Positions 16,955 to 26,425 of a DNA stretch of 64,000 nucleotides are shown here, in pieces; within the stretch, counting starts at the first letter, position 1; the number at the start of each line of letters is the position of its first letter. Made by a program: the position numbers and the translations under genes. The notes under the pieces are model-generated. The model had not been told where the DNA came from. It did no database searches and saw only the letters and a program-made list of their open reading frames with translations. The DNA lies in contig JACJXF010000008.1 of the NCBI GenBank assembly GCA_020636775.1, forward strand, positions 1-64,000. The letters are read 5' to 3'. This stretch comes from Bacteroidales bacterium (lineage in GTDB: Bacteria > Bacteroidota > Bacteroidia > Bacteroidales > GCA-2748055).

Positions 16955-18301
16955 ATGAGTCCAAAAAAAGTAATTATCATTGGTGCCGCAGGACGGGATT
17001 TTCATAATTTCAACACCTATTTCCGCGATAATCCAGCTTATAACGTGGTTGCATTTACTGCTGCCCAGATTCCCGATATCGACGGTAGAAAATATCCGGC
17101 CGAACTTGCCGGCAAGTTATACCCAAAAGGTATTCCGATCTATATTGAAGCAGATCTTCCAAAATTAATAAAGGATAATAAGGTTGATGATTGCGTATTT
17201 TCATACAGCGACGTTCCTTATAACAGGGTAATGGGTGTCAGTGCCATTGTTAACGCAGCTGGTGCAAATTTTATTCTCTTAGGTTCAAAAGATACCCAGA
17301 TAAAAAGTACAAAGCCCTTAATTGCTGTTGGAGCAGTGCGAACGGGTTGCGGAAAAAGTCAGACTTCCCGCAGAATTATTGAATTGCTGATGCAAAAGGG
17401 ATTAAAGGTTGTTGCTATTCGTCATCCCATGCCTTATGGAGACCTTAATGCACAGAAGGTTCAGCGTTTTGCCGCAATTTCAGATCTTGAAAAGCATAAA
17501 TGTACCGTGGAAGAAATGGAGGAGTACGAACCTCATGTTGTTAGGGGAAATGTAATTTATGCAGGCGTCGACTACGAAGCCATTCTCCGGGCAGCTGAGA
17601 ATGATCCCGCAGGTTGCGACGTGATATTATGGGATGGAGGAAATAATGACTTTCCATTCTATGTTTCCGACCTGACGGTTACCGTTACGGATCCCCACCG
17701 ACCAGGACATGAATTATCATACTATCCGGGTGAGGTAACTCTAAGGATGGCCGATGTGGTGGTTATCAATAAAATCGACAGTGCAGAACCGGCTTCCATT
17801 CAGATCGTCCGTGAAAACATTGCAAAGGTTAATCCCGGAGCGATTGTTATCGACGGAGCATCACCCATTAAGGTCGACGATCCGTCTTTGATCAAAGGGA
17901 AACGGGTATTGGTGGTAGAAGACGGGCCTACCCTGACTCATGGTGAAATGAAGATTGGTGCAGGAGTTGTGGCTGCCAGAAAGTTCGGTGCTTCTGAAAT
18001 GGTGGATCCAAGACCCTATACAGTTGGAAAACTATCTGAAACTTTTGCAATTTATCCAAACATTGGATCCCTGCTTCCTGCCATGGGATATGGGAAACAA
18101 CAACTTATGGATCTGGAGGCAACCATAAATAAAACGGATTGTGACTCGGTGGTAATTGCAACCCCTATCGATCTGAACAGGATTATTAAAATCAAAAAAC
18201 CAAATACACGGGTTTATTATGATCTTCAGGAAATAGGGAAGCCTGACCTGACAGATGTTCTGGACGATTTTGTAAAAAAATTCAAGCCCGGGAAAAAATA
18301 A
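16955..18301 (+). CDS. Cyclic 2,3-diphosphoglycerate synthetase-like P-loop protein
   Basis: The 448-residue protein starts MSPKKVIIIGAAGRDFHNFN, a Rossmann-like segment, followed by a P-loop domain with AVGAVRTGCGKSQTSRR (Walker A) and then DVILWDGGNNDFPFY and VVVINKIDSAEP. This is the layout of archaeal cyclic 2,3-diphosphoglycerate synthetase and its bacterial relatives, often annotated as GTPases. In archaea the product is a thermoprotectant; the bacterial role is not established to my knowledge. I start at the ATG at 16955, since the GTG at 16907 would add a non-conserved tail. It is a single-gene unit closed by the hairpin at 18329. Confidence 0.75.
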   Translation: MSPKKVIIIGAAGRDFHNFNTYFRDNPAYNVVAFTAAQIPDIDGRKYPAELAGKLYPKGIPIYIEADLPKLIKDNKVDDCVFSYSDVPYNRVMGVSAIVNAAGANFILLGSKDTQIKSTKPLIAVGAVRTGCGKSQTSRRIIELLMQKGLKVVAIRHPMPYGDLNAQKVQRFAAISDLEKHKCTVEEMEEYEPHVVRGNVIYAGVDYEAILRAAENDPAGCDVILWDGGNNDFPFYVSDLTVTVTDPHRPGHELSYYPGEVTLRMADVVVINKIDSAEPASIQIVRENIAKVNPGAIVIDGASPIKVDDPSLIKGKRVLVVEDGPTLTHGEMKIGAGVVAARKFGASEMVDPRPYTVGKLSETFAIYPNIGSLLPAMGYGKQQLMDLEATINKTDCDSVVIATPIDLNRIIKIKKPNTRVYYDLQEIGKPDLTDVLDDFVKKFKPGKK

Positions 18302-18723
18302 TAAATAGTATTAACAGGTATAAAATGAAAGAGAGTTGTCCCAGCCAGACAACTCTCTTCGTTTGAATTAAGAACAAATGAACGATATTCCCTTCTTTCA
18401 ATCTATTCCATTCCCGTTTTCTAACCCTCTATTCTTTCACACAACGGAAATAAGAACTTATCTATCAAACCGTTCATTTCTGTTTAAACACTAAAGGAAT
18501 CATTTGGTTTATTTTTATTAGCAAAACTTTAAACAAATTTTTGAATATCAATAAAATGCCAGATACATTACTTCTATATACCATGAAAACATGGGGCCCC
18601 GGAAAATTCATAGAATAAGTTCTAAATTAAATTTACATTGATAATTCAGTAGTACTTCCACTAAAAGTTTGCATTATATGCCTAATTTTAAATCCTTAAT
18701 TTTATAAATCTGAAAAGCTCAAA
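18302..18723. other. Intergenic region with terminator, otherwise empty
   Basis: Apart from the strong hairpin at 18329-18359 this 422-base stretch is AT-rich and shows no open frame with coding character, no RNA gene and no repeat that I can recognise. Confidence 0.5.
18329..18359 (+). terminator. Terminator after the cPGS-like gene
   Basis: A perfect 12-bp stem AAGAGAGTTGTC/GACAACTCTCTT encloses a 7-base loop (CCAGCCA) and starts 27 bases after the stop codon. The U-tract is weak (TTCGTTTG), so the function is inferred from stem strength and position. Confidence 0.65.
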
Positions 18724-18981
18724 ATGAAAGATTTTTGGTTCATAGTTTTTATTTTCTTCCTGAATTTACCTTTTGGCTATTGGAGAGCAAAAGTCAGAAA
18801 GTTCAGTCTGTCCTGGGTGCTGGCCATTCATGTGCCGGTACTGATTATAATTGGAAGCAGGTTTGCTTTTCACATCCCATATAAGTTTATAACCCTTCCT
18901 TTAAATGTGGGAGCTTTTTTTATTGCTCAATATCTGGGAGGGAAATATTACCTTATTAAAAGCGGGAAGGAAAACGTCTGA
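18724..18981 (+). CDS. Small hydrophobic membrane protein, unknown function
   Basis: The 85-residue protein consists of about three membrane helices (WFIVFIFFLNLPFGYW; WVLAIHVPVLIIIGSRF; ITLPLNVGAFFIAQYLG) separated by short basic loops, RAKVRKFS among them, and ends in a charged tail. The regular helix spacing and a sensible ATG support a real gene. I do not recognise a named family. It stands alone between two gene-poor stretches. Confidence 0.65.
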   Translation: MKDFWFIVFIFFLNLPFGYWRAKVRKFSLSWVLAIHVPVLIIIGSRFAFHIPYKFITLPLNVGAFFIAQYLGGKYYLIKSGKENV

Positions 18982-19221
18982 TTACTTTCAGTTAGCATGT
19001 CAAAATCTTTCAAAATAGTTTGAGATAAACATTTCGGGAAATAAAATTTTAATTACCGGGGGAGTTTATGGTATTGGCCTGCACAAACGCAGCCCGCTTT
19101 GAATGAAAACGTTGAATAGGTATTTATATAGCTGAATGAGCAGAGGCCCGGAATTACACAAGGATATAGCGAATCTATATGCATGCAGGCCCAAAGATCT
19201 TAAAAGCTCATTTAAAAGAAT

Positions 19222-19253
19222 GAATCCCTGATTACCCGTGCAAACAGGGATTC
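19222..19253 (-). terminator. Terminator of pgi
   Basis: The perfect 9-bp stem GAATCCCTG/CAGGGATTC has a 14-base loop and lies 23 bases past the pgi stop on the minus strand. It is followed by ATTCTTTT. The remaining 240 bases leftwards to 18982 hold nothing recognisable. Confidence 0.65.
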
Positions 19254-19275
19254 TGAATGGTGAATTTTCCCTTTT

Positions 19276-20619
19276 TTAAATGCGGGATTTAATTTTCTTC
19301 GTTTCTTCTTCAAAACCGGGTTTCTCGAGTAAAGCAAACATATTGGTTTTATAAGCTTCCACACCGGGCTGGTTAAAGGGGTTGACCTTTAGGAGATAGC
19401 CGCTTATTCCGCAGGCGATTTCGAAAAAGTACACCAGTTGTCCCAGGTTGAATTCAGAAATGGTATCAATGGAAATCCTTATATTCGGAACACCTCCGTC
19501 AACGTGTGCCAGCATGGTTCCCAGCTCGGCCATTTTGTTTACTTCGTCAACCCGTTTCCCTGCGATATAATTGAGCTGATCGAAATCGTCATTATCCTTT
19601 GGGATAATAAATTTCGAGGCAGGTTTTTCAACAGAAATAACAGTTTCAAAAATATGTCTCTCTCCATCCTGAATATACTGTCCCATGGAATGTAAGTCGG
19701 CAGTGAAATTTACACTGGCCGGATATATTCCTTTTCCGTCTTTACCTTCACTTTCTCCATACAATTGCTTCCACCATTCGGAGAAATAAATAAGCTTGCT
19801 GTTAAAATTTGCAAGGATTTCAATTTTTTTACCCTTGTTGTAAAGTGCATTTCGGGTAGCGGCGTAAAGGGAGGCCGGGTTATCCGAAAAAGGAATTTCA
19901 GGGGAAGTCGACTTTTCCATTTCTGCGGCGCCTTTAATAAATTCCCTTATGTTAAATCCCGCAACAGCAATGGGTAGCAGACCTACAGGGGTCAGAACCG
20001 AAAACCTGCCTCCGGTATCATCAGGGATTATAAAGGTTTTATATCCTTCAATATCAGCCATTTTTCTGAGTGCTCCTTTCGAATGATCGGTAATGGCAAT
20101 AATTTTCTTTTTCGCATTTTCCTTACCAACTTTTTTCTCAAGATGATTTTTAAGAATTCTGAAGGCCAGTGCGGGTTCTGTCGTAGTTCCAGATTTTGAA
20201 ATTACAGCAATACCATAATTTTTCTTGTCGAGTACCTCAAGCAACTCACTGATGTAATCTTCACCAATATTCTGGCCGGCAAATACAATCTGGGGAGCAG
20301 CAGTTTCAGTTTTCATCCATGCAAAATTATTGCTTAGCGCATCAATAATGGCTTTTGCTCCCAGATAGGATCCCCCGATTCCAACTACAACCAGCAGATC
20401 AATTTCGGATCTGAGTTTGGCAGCCGTTTTTTCAATATCACTTATAAGAGATTCAGGGAATTTAGAGGGCAGATCAAGCCAGCCGAGAAAGTCGTTTCCT
20501 TCTCCCGATTTATTGTAAAGCTTCTTCAAAGCAACATTTGCAGCAGATTCCGATTTATTTATTTCAGCTTCTGGGACAAATCCGTATACTTTCGAAATAT
20601 CCAGTTTAATATGGTTCAT
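19276..20619 (-). CDS. pgi: Glucose-6-phosphate isomerase
   Basis: The enzyme interconverts glucose-6-phosphate and fructose-6-phosphate. The 447-residue length and motifs fit the short bacterial (Bacillus/Thermotoga-like) form: VVVGIGGSYLGAKAIID (about 78-94), VISKSGTTTEPALAFRIL (about 137-154), the active-site region GGRFSVLTPVGLLPIA, YGESEGKDGKGIYPAS, and GVEAYKTNMFALL near the end. ATG at 20619 agrees with the expected N-terminus. It has its own promoter candidate and terminator. Confidence 0.96.
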   Translation of the reverse strand: MNHIKLDISKVYGFVPEAEINKSESAANVALKKLYNKSGEGNDFLGWLDLPSKFPESLISDIEKTAAKLRSEIDLLVVVGIGGSYLGAKAIIDALSNNFAWMKTETAAPQIVFAGQNIGEDYISELLEVLDKKNYGIAVISKSGTTTEPALAFRILKNHLEKKVGKENAKKKIIAITDHSKGALRKMADIEGYKTFIIPDDTGGRFSVLTPVGLLPIAVAGFNIREFIKGAAEMEKSTSPEIPFSDNPASLYAATRNALYNKGKKIEILANFNSKLIYFSEWWKQLYGESEGKDGKGIYPASVNFTADLHSMGQYIQDGERHIFETVISVEKPASKFIIPKDNDDFDQLNYIAGKRVDEVNKMAELGTMLAHVDGGVPNIRISIDTISEFNLGQLVYFFEIACGISGYLLKVNPFNQPGVEAYKTNMFALLEKPGFEEETKKIKSRI

Positions 20620-20687
20620 GTTAATTCTGTATTTATATATTTTGATTACGCCAGGGTTTGAGATTTCTGGATCTCTGTTACGGAAGG

Positions 20688-20695
20688 CAAAATTA
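20688..20695 (-). promoter_or_regulatory. -7 box (TAATTTTG) of pgi
   Basis: The minus strand reads TAATTTTG, an exact match to TAnnTTTG, 68 bases upstream of the pgi ATG. No good -33 element is seen. Confidence 0.4.
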
Positions 20696-20777
20696 GAAAG
20701 AATAATTTACTAATAAGGGAGGAAAGTCAAAAATTGTAATGAACGAAACAGGTATTACACGGAGGAGAAGAGAGAAA

Positions 20778-20823
20778 AAGAAAGAGAACTGCAGAGAATA
20801 TCTCAGAAAGCAGTCTCTTTCTT
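20778..20823 (-). terminator. Long hairpin terminator after the DUF6340-like gene
   Basis: A 14-bp stem (20778-20792 with 20810-20823, one bulged A) carries a nested GAGA-ATA-TCTC hairpin. On the minus strand it starts 41 bases after the stop of the upstream gene and runs into a T-rich tract. Confidence 0.65.
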
Positions 20824-20863
20824 ATTATAATTGAATTTAGATACAGTTTAGTCTGGACAATTG

Positions 20864-21832
20864 TCAATTGCCGTCCTGATATTCGAGAATGTTTTGTTCT
20901 TTTATCCTTTCTCCCAACAGGAATGCATAATTTTGGGAATCTCTGTTTCCATATTTTCCCCAGGCCGCCTGTGCCCATTTTTTAGCTTCCGGCAAATCCC
21001 CTTTTATCTCGTAAACTACAGCCAGATTGTGAGCCGCCCGGCCTTTTGTTTTTCTTTTGCCATTATCAACAGCAGCATTAAGATATTCAATGGCGGATTC
21101 CCAGTCATTGACTTCCATCATTCTTGCACCTGTTTTAAGGTTCTGATCGTGTTTTGATTTCCTGTAATACTGACGAACCACCTGGAACCATGAAGGAGCA
21201 ATTCTTTTGCCGTAAATATAACCTGCATTATAACTGGCATCCTGAATAGCCTTGGTTTTTTCAACCATTCGATTGATGGCTCCTGCAACCGTATTTACCT
21301 GTCCTCCCCAGGCCATGTCCTGTCTTACCTGGTTCTGATCGAATATTAACCTGGCTTTTGGATCATACAGCCTGAATCCGGCCTTTACAATGATCATACT
21401 GGTGGGAATAATATAATCACTGTCGAAAAGCTCCAGGCTTATTATGGCATCCACCTGGTATTTGTTGCAAAGTTTATCAATCTCCATCCAGTCAAGAGCC
21501 TGTGGAAATTCTTCCGGATTACTCTCCTTTTGCATTACAACATCCGTTCTGATAACTTCATAGCGGCCGGAGCTGTTGAGCATATCAATCAATCCGTCAA
21601 TTACATATTTCGAAGCAAGTTTATCTTCCCCGGGCAGTTCACCGGTAAGGCCTGCTTCCAGCTTATTTCTGTTGGTTTTAGCAAGGGTTGAATGATCTAT
21701 AATTGCAACCGATTTTATATAATCGGGTACATTAATTAAAGCTGGTCTCCGGGCATTAAAACGGATATCGGATGCCGATAATCCAAGTATTACCGAAAAC
21801 AGCAGAATAAATATTACGGATAGCTTTTTCAT
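20864..21832 (-). CDS. Secreted tetratricopeptide-like protein, probably DUF6340
   Basis: The 322-residue protein has a signal peptide (MKKLSVIFILLFSVILGLSA) and a Bacteroidota-specific domain beginning FNARRPALINVPDYIKSVAIID, with VDAIISLELFDSDY and FRLYDPKARLIFD. A C-terminal pair of TPR-like helices covers about residues 235-300 (NDWESAIEYLNAAVDNGK, AAHNLAVVYEIKGDLPEA). It matches what I know of the DUF6340 family; its function is unknown and it probably acts in the periplasm. Confidence 0.72.
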   Translation of the reverse strand: MKKLSVIFILLFSVILGLSASDIRFNARRPALINVPDYIKSVAIIDHSTLAKTNRNKLEAGLTGELPGEDKLASKYVIDGLIDMLNSSGRYEVIRTDVVMQKESNPEEFPQALDWMEIDKLCNKYQVDAIISLELFDSDYIIPTSMIIVKAGFRLYDPKARLIFDQNQVRQDMAWGGQVNTVAGAINRMVEKTKAIQDASYNAGYIYGKRIAPSWFQVVRQYYRKSKHDQNLKTGARMMEVNDWESAIEYLNAAVDNGKRKTKGRAAHNLAVVYEIKGDLPEAKKWAQAAWGKYGNRDSQNYAFLLGERIKEQNILEYQDGN

Positions 21833-22039
21833 GGTGTTTTATTTAGATTCAGGTGATGCAAATTAAATGCCAAAATTTCAACCAATAATACCTTTGAGCT
21901 TAAAGCCTCTATAAAATATCAGCTTTCAGCACTATCTCCCAGATAAAGGATTGAAACAATTTTTACTAAATTAGCAATTTATTCCATGTTATTAAATTCA
22001 AAACAGAGTTGAGGAAAATTCAATAAAAAATCTTTAACA

Positions 22040-22894
22040 ATGAAGCTTTTTATGACCTTTATTTTTTTGCTGACTTCTGTGGCGGGATATACACAGAATC
22101 ATGAAATGCTTGAGCTGTGGCCCGGAAAAGTACCAGGTGAAACAAAAGCCAAGGCAAAACCGATTATTAGTAATCAGAATAACGACAATGTAGAACGCTA
22201 TACTGAAGTTACTGATCCTGTTATGGAGGTCTTTCTTCCTGTTCCTTCCAAAAGTAATGGCTCTGCAATTATCGTTTGTCCGGGAGGGGGATATAATATT
22301 CTGGCCTACGACAAAGAGGGTATCGAGATTGCCAATTGGCTGAATGGTTTAGGCTATACCGCATTTGTACTGCAATACAGAATTCCCCGGAAAAAAGAAG
22401 GGGCCCTGCAGGATGTGCAGAGGGGCATACGCCTTGTAAGAACGAATGCAAAAAAATGGAATATTTCTCCTGATAAGATTGGTGTTATGGGATTCTCTGC
22501 AGGTGGCAGTCTTAGTGCAAGAGCCAGTACCCTTTATAATCAGAGGACTTACCCGGCTCAGGATGCTGCCGATAGTGCCTCCTGCCGGCCCGACTATACC
22601 GTATTGATTTATCCGGCTTATCTGGATGAGGGCCCCGGCAAAAGCCTTACAACAGAACTGGCAGTTGACGGTAATACCCCACCAGCATTTATATTTCAGA
22701 CTGCTGACGACAAATATGGAAACAGTGCCCTGGTAATGGCCACTGCCCTGCGAAATGCCAATGTGCCGGTTGAATTGCATCTTCTTCCCAATGGCGGACA
22801 TGGCTACGGTCTTAGACCCGGCTCAAAGGCTGCTGAAACATGGCCTCTGTTATTAAGGGATTGGCTTTCAGAGATTGAAACTCAGGCAAAATAA
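22040..22894 (+). CDS. Secreted alpha/beta-hydrolase esterase
   Basis: A signal peptide (about 1-18, ending VAGYTQ) precedes an alpha/beta-hydrolase domain with the oxyanion motif VCPGGGYNILAYDKEG, nucleophile elbow GFSAGGSL, and C-terminal HLLPNGGHGYGLR carrying the catalytic His. The layout fits Bacteroidota acetylxylan-esterase-like enzymes that deacetylate polysaccharides. The next gene begins 27 bases later on the same strand. The exact substrate is not decided. Confidence 0.82.
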   Translation: MKLFMTFIFLLTSVAGYTQNHEMLELWPGKVPGETKAKAKPIISNQNNDNVERYTEVTDPVMEVFLPVPSKSNGSAIIVCPGGGYNILAYDKEGIEIANWLNGLGYTAFVLQYRIPRKKEGALQDVQRGIRLVRTNAKKWNISPDKIGVMGFSAGGSLSARASTLYNQRTYPAQDAADSASCRPDYTVLIYPAYLDEGPGKSLTTELAVDGNTPPAFIFQTADDKYGNSALVMATALRNANVPVELHLLPNGGHGYGLRPGSKAAETWPLLLRDWLSEIETQAK

Positions 22895-22921
22895 AAGATA
22901 TAAATCTATACTTCCGGATTG

Positions 22922-23758
22922 ATGATGAGAAAATCAATGGAGAAAATTGAAAAAACAATAGACATACAAAAGGCAATCCGGAACAGTGATTCCGGATTTT
23001 TCAGGTCGATGCCCCGGATTTTGATAAGGCTGATTGAAAAATTAATTCATCAGGATGAGATGAACGCCTCAATTCACCGAAGTCGGGAGAAAACGGGCGT
23101 CCCTTTTGTAAATGCAATTCTGGAAGGCTGGAATGTAGAGGTTATTGTAAAAGGAGGCGAAAATGTTCCTGAAACCGGGAAATTTGTTTTTGTAGCGAAT
23201 CATCCCGTTGGAGGTATTGATGCATTGTCGTTTCTGAGCGCTATATACAGGTTTTTTCCGAATGTTATTTCCCCCTCTAACCAGCTTTTTAATTATATTC
23301 CAAATCTGCACCCGGTAATTCTGGGAGTGAATGTTTTCGGAGCCAATACAAAGGAGACGGCCGAAAAAATTAATCAGTTATTCCTTTCCGATGCACAGGT
23401 AATGATATTCCCGGCAGGGGAGGTGTCCAGAAAGATAAATGGAAAAATATCCGACCCCGCCTGGCAAAAAACTTTTATCACTAAAGCAGTACAGTTTCAA
23501 CGGGATGTAATTCCGGTATTTATCAGCGGAAGAAATTCCCGGCTTTTTTATTTTGTGGCAAGATTCAGAAAGGCACTGGGAATCAAAATGTACGTTGAAA
23601 CAGTCCTTCTGCCAAGAGAAATGATGCTTCAACGAAATTCGTCGATTAGTCTTAGCTTTGGCAAGCCAATACCCTGGCAGAGTTTTACCACCGAAAAGAA
23701 TCAGAATCAGTGGGCACAGGATGTTAAGGAAAAAGTATATCAGCTTGCTGAATCCTGA
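22922..23758 (+). CDS. PlsC-like glycerolipid/aminolipid acyltransferase
   Basis: The protein contains VANHPVGGIDALSF (an HX5D variant of the acyltransferase H/D catalytic motif) and VMIFPAGEVSRK (matching the EGTRS-type motif), as in the lysophospholipid acyltransferase superfamily. The HPVGGID form is typical of Bacteroidota members, some of which act in glycine or ornithine lipid synthesis; which lipid is made here is unknown. I start at ATG 22922; a TTG precedes it by one codon. The 27-base gap suggests co-transcription with the esterase. Confidence 0.78.
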   Translation: MMRKSMEKIEKTIDIQKAIRNSDSGFFRSMPRILIRLIEKLIHQDEMNASIHRSREKTGVPFVNAILEGWNVEVIVKGGENVPETGKFVFVANHPVGGIDALSFLSAIYRFFPNVISPSNQLFNYIPNLHPVILGVNVFGANTKETAEKINQLFLSDAQVMIFPAGEVSRKINGKISDPAWQKTFITKAVQFQRDVIPVFISGRNSRLFYFVARFRKALGIKMYVETVLLPREMMLQRNSSISLSFGKPIPWQSFTTEKNQNQWAQDVKEKVYQLAES

Positions 23759-23833
23759 TGGGTGTAAGAGGATTTTAAACAGCATGCCTATTGAAAGTTG
23801 TGTATTTAATCATGCTATTTAAAAGCTGTAATC

Positions 23834-24823
23834 ATGAGCCTTAAACTATACAAGCCCGAGGTTTTCCAGGGAAGCCTTTCTAAAAAGAATTATTTTGAGG
23901 GATGGTATTTCAAAAATGTTTCTGCAGACCAGAAGCATGTTTACTCTTTTATCCCGGGGGTTTCACTAACAGGTAAAAATCCGCATTCTTTTATACAGGT
24001 TATAAACGGTATAAATGGTAAAACCGATTACTTAAGCTACCCTTTATCTGACTTCAGCTGGGAAAGCGATCGGCTGTCAGTCAGGGTAGGAGATTCCGTA
24101 TTTACTGAAAATTCAGTTGAACTGAATATTAAGGATCCCGGCCTAAAGGTAAAAGGAAAACTGAGCTATTCAAATCTCACAAAATACCCTCAAACCTTAT
24201 TCTCTCCGGGAATAATGGGATGGTATTCCTTCATACCCTTTATGGAGTGCAAGCATGGAATAGTCTCGGCGAATCACATAATTCAGGGCAGTATTGAAGT
24301 GTCGGGAGAAAGCATTGATTTTAACGAGGGGAAAGGATATATAGAAAAAGACTGGGGCTCCTCCTTTCCAGAAGCCTGGATATGGATGCAGGCAAACAGT
24401 TTTAATGAAAGGTCTGTATCCTTTAACTTTTCAATTGCCAAGATTCCATGGCTGGGAAGTTTCTTTATAGGGTTTATTGGCTTTATATTTTTTAATAAGG
24501 AATTTTACATCTATTCAACCTACAATAATTCCAAAATTCTTGAAATAAATCATTCCGATCAATCCCTTTCCATTGTCCTGGAAAACCGAAAATCAGTTCT
24601 GAAAGTACATGCCGATAAATCAACTTTTGGAGAATTGATTGCTCCGGTTTCGGGTGACATGTCGAGAAGGATAAAGGAGAGTGTGGACTCCGATATATCC
24701 GTCGAATTATTTGATGAGGAGAATAATCTTATTTATTCCGGTTTCAGCAAAAGAGCCGGATTAGAAATCATTGAGAAGATTTTTGACTACAAGGAAATTC
24801 AAAAAATAGTATCAGGCAGATAA
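23834..24823 (+). CDS. Tocopherol-cyclase-like protein
   Basis: The 329-residue protein matches the lipocalin-like tocopherol cyclase family: an N-terminal YFEGWYFKNVS motif, VYSFIPGVSL, and GYIEKDWGSSFPEAWIWMQ (about 173-191). No signal peptide is present. Bacterial members occur without a tocopherol pathway and are thought to bind or cyclise hydrophobic ligands; the role here is not known. It follows the acyltransferase by 75 bases, so a link to lipid metabolism is possible. Confidence 0.78.
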   Translation: MSLKLYKPEVFQGSLSKKNYFEGWYFKNVSADQKHVYSFIPGVSLTGKNPHSFIQVINGINGKTDYLSYPLSDFSWESDRLSVRVGDSVFTENSVELNIKDPGLKVKGKLSYSNLTKYPQTLFSPGIMGWYSFIPFMECKHGIVSANHIIQGSIEVSGESIDFNEGKGYIEKDWGSSFPEAWIWMQANSFNERSVSFNFSIAKIPWLGSFFIGFIGFIFFNKEFYIYSTYNNSKILEINHSDQSLSIVLENRKSVLKVHADKSTFGELIAPVSGDMSRRIKESVDSDISVELFDEENNLIYSGFSKRAGLEIIEKIFDYKEIQKIVSGR

Positions 24824-24846
24824 ATTGTATAAGTCCCCAGGACTAC

Positions 24847-25497
24847 TTAATCTTTAGTTTTCTTTTTGGAGCCTGGCGTGAAAAGGCCTGCTGGGTTGGA
24901 ACCCAGCATGGATGATTCGAGTAGCAGGGGAGTGGCTTTTTCCAGCTTTTTAATCTGCTTCGCATTTACAAGTGGAAAATGCTTCACCTTATCGAGGTAA
25001 TATCCAATGTCTTCCAGATCGTTCATGGTGGTCCTCCATTCCATGTAATCGAATCGCCGCAGGTTGTGTGGGAGTGAATATCCTCGCAACGACTTATCCC
25101 CAATGGTATTAAAATAAAAGTCGAAATACGACATGGCCAGTTCTCTCAGTGTTTTATATACCGGCTCCCGGTAGCGAAGGGTGGTAAAATTGGATTTGGC
25201 GATAGCGCCCCAATATCCATCTGCTTTAAACACAGCAATAACATGGTCGTCATCATCATGAGCCTGAAGGTCGAGTACCAGAGGAGGCATACCGTTAAAT
25301 TCGAGACACGCTGCGGCAAAAAGCGCTCCTTCCATACAGTGAGCCCTTGGGTGATTGAGAATATATCGCGTCGAACGGGTCTCTGTGGTTGAATTGTATT
25401 CGCATTCATCGAGATATTGCTGAATTTTAAAGGGAGTATTTAATTTTTTAAGCTGTTTTAGTTCGTTCTCCGACCAGCCATGATTCTGATTTTTCAT
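24847..25497 (-). CDS. Transglutaminase-like cysteine hydrolase, unknown function
   Basis: I do not recognise a named family, but the 216-residue protein shows a transglutaminase/papain-like order of residues: a Cys at 54 in RAHCMEGALFAAACL at the start of a helix, a His at 85 in DDDDHVIAVF, and a polar residue near GAIAKSNF (about 97-104). It is cytoplasmic, with a basic C-terminal tail. It converges with the tocopherol-cyclase-like gene and follows upp by 59 bases on the same strand. The fold call is an inference from motif spacing. Confidence 0.55.
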   Translation of the reverse strand: MKNQNHGWSENELKQLKKLNTPFKIQQYLDECEYNSTTETRSTRYILNHPRAHCMEGALFAAACLEFNGMPPLVLDLQAHDDDDHVIAVFKADGYWGAIAKSNFTTLRYREPVYKTLRELAMSYFDFYFNTIGDKSLRGYSLPHNLRRFDYMEWRTTMNDLEDIGYYLDKVKHFPLVNAKQIKKLEKATPLLLESSMLGSNPAGLFTPGSKKKTKD

Positions 25498-25556
25498 TCT
25501 GCTGTTAATTATGAAAAAGATGTCATGAAGAAAAATACAATCGTGAATAAATGCTT

Positions 25557-26177
25557 CTATTTTGTACCAAAAAGTCTGTCGCCCGCATCCCCCAGTCCGG
25601 GAACAATGTATCCCGACTCATTTAATTTTTCATCCAGAGCTGAAATATATATGCTTACATCAGGATGCTCCGATTCAATTTTCTTAACTCCTTCAGGGGC
25701 TCCGACAATACAAACGAGTTTTATGATTCTGGCCCCAGCTTTTTTCACCTGTTTAATGGCTGAACTCGCACTTCCTCCTGTTGCAAGCATGGGATCAAGA
25801 ACCATAACCACGGCATCGGGCAGGTTGGAGGGAAACTTGGCATAATATGTCATCGGTTGCAGGGTATTGTGATCCCGGTACAGACCAATGTGCCCCACTT
25901 TTGCTGTAGGGATAAGATTAGTAATTCCATCAACCATACCCAGTCCGGCCCTGAGTACAGGCACCAGAACAATATCCATTGCGAGTTCAAAGGTGGATGT
26001 CTTACAAATGGGTGTGTCAATGTTTACGGTCTTAAGGGGAAGATCCCTGGTAATCTCATAAGCCATCAGGCCGGCAATTTCATCAAGTGTTTCACGGAAA
26101 TCTTTGGTGCCGGTTTCTTTTCTTCTCATCTGTGTCAACTTATGGGTAATCAGTGGATGAGATATTACTGTAAGCAT
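25557..26177 (-). CDS. upp: Uracil phosphoribosyltransferase
   Basis: This pyrimidine-salvage enzyme converts uracil and PRPP to UMP. The 206-residue protein shows VPVLRAGLGMVDG (about 72-84), the PRPP-binding VMVLDPMLATGGSA (about 123-136) and the uracil-binding C-terminal YIVPGLGDAGDRLFGT. Length and both ends are normal. A TATCTTTA sequence 28 bases upstream is a one-mismatch -7 box. Confidence 0.95.
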   Translation of the reverse strand: MLTVISHPLITHKLTQMRRKETGTKDFRETLDEIAGLMAYEITRDLPLKTVNIDTPICKTSTFELAMDIVLVPVLRAGLGMVDGITNLIPTAKVGHIGLYRDHNTLQPMTYYAKFPSNLPDAVVMVLDPMLATGGSASSAIKQVKKAGARIIKLVCIVGAPEGVKKIESEHPDVSIYISALDEKLNESGYIVPGLGDAGDRLFGTK

Positions 26178-26425
26178 TTCTGGAAGGTTTTATAGATTAG
26201 CTTATAAAGATAATGTAAAATCGCTGAGCTGAAATAGTTTCTTTTAACAGGAATCGTTTTTAGAGATAAACATGCTTCAGGTATAATTATGTAACATAAG
26301 TCTGAAGAAATAAATACACTTTTGTATTATAATTATATTTCTGAAAATTGAGCTGATGAGATTGTATTGTGTTTATAAATTGAGTATTTTTATATAGAAT
26401 TTCTGGACCTAAAAGAATTACGGTT

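Noticed and set aside
18302..18723. Riboswitch or small RNA upstream of the small membrane protein
   Set aside because: The only strong structure is the hairpin just after the upstream gene; no conserved riboswitch core was recognised.
20727..20978. 83-codon minus-strand open frame downstream of the DUF6340-like gene
   Set aside because: It overlaps the end of that gene in another frame and covers the terminator hairpin.
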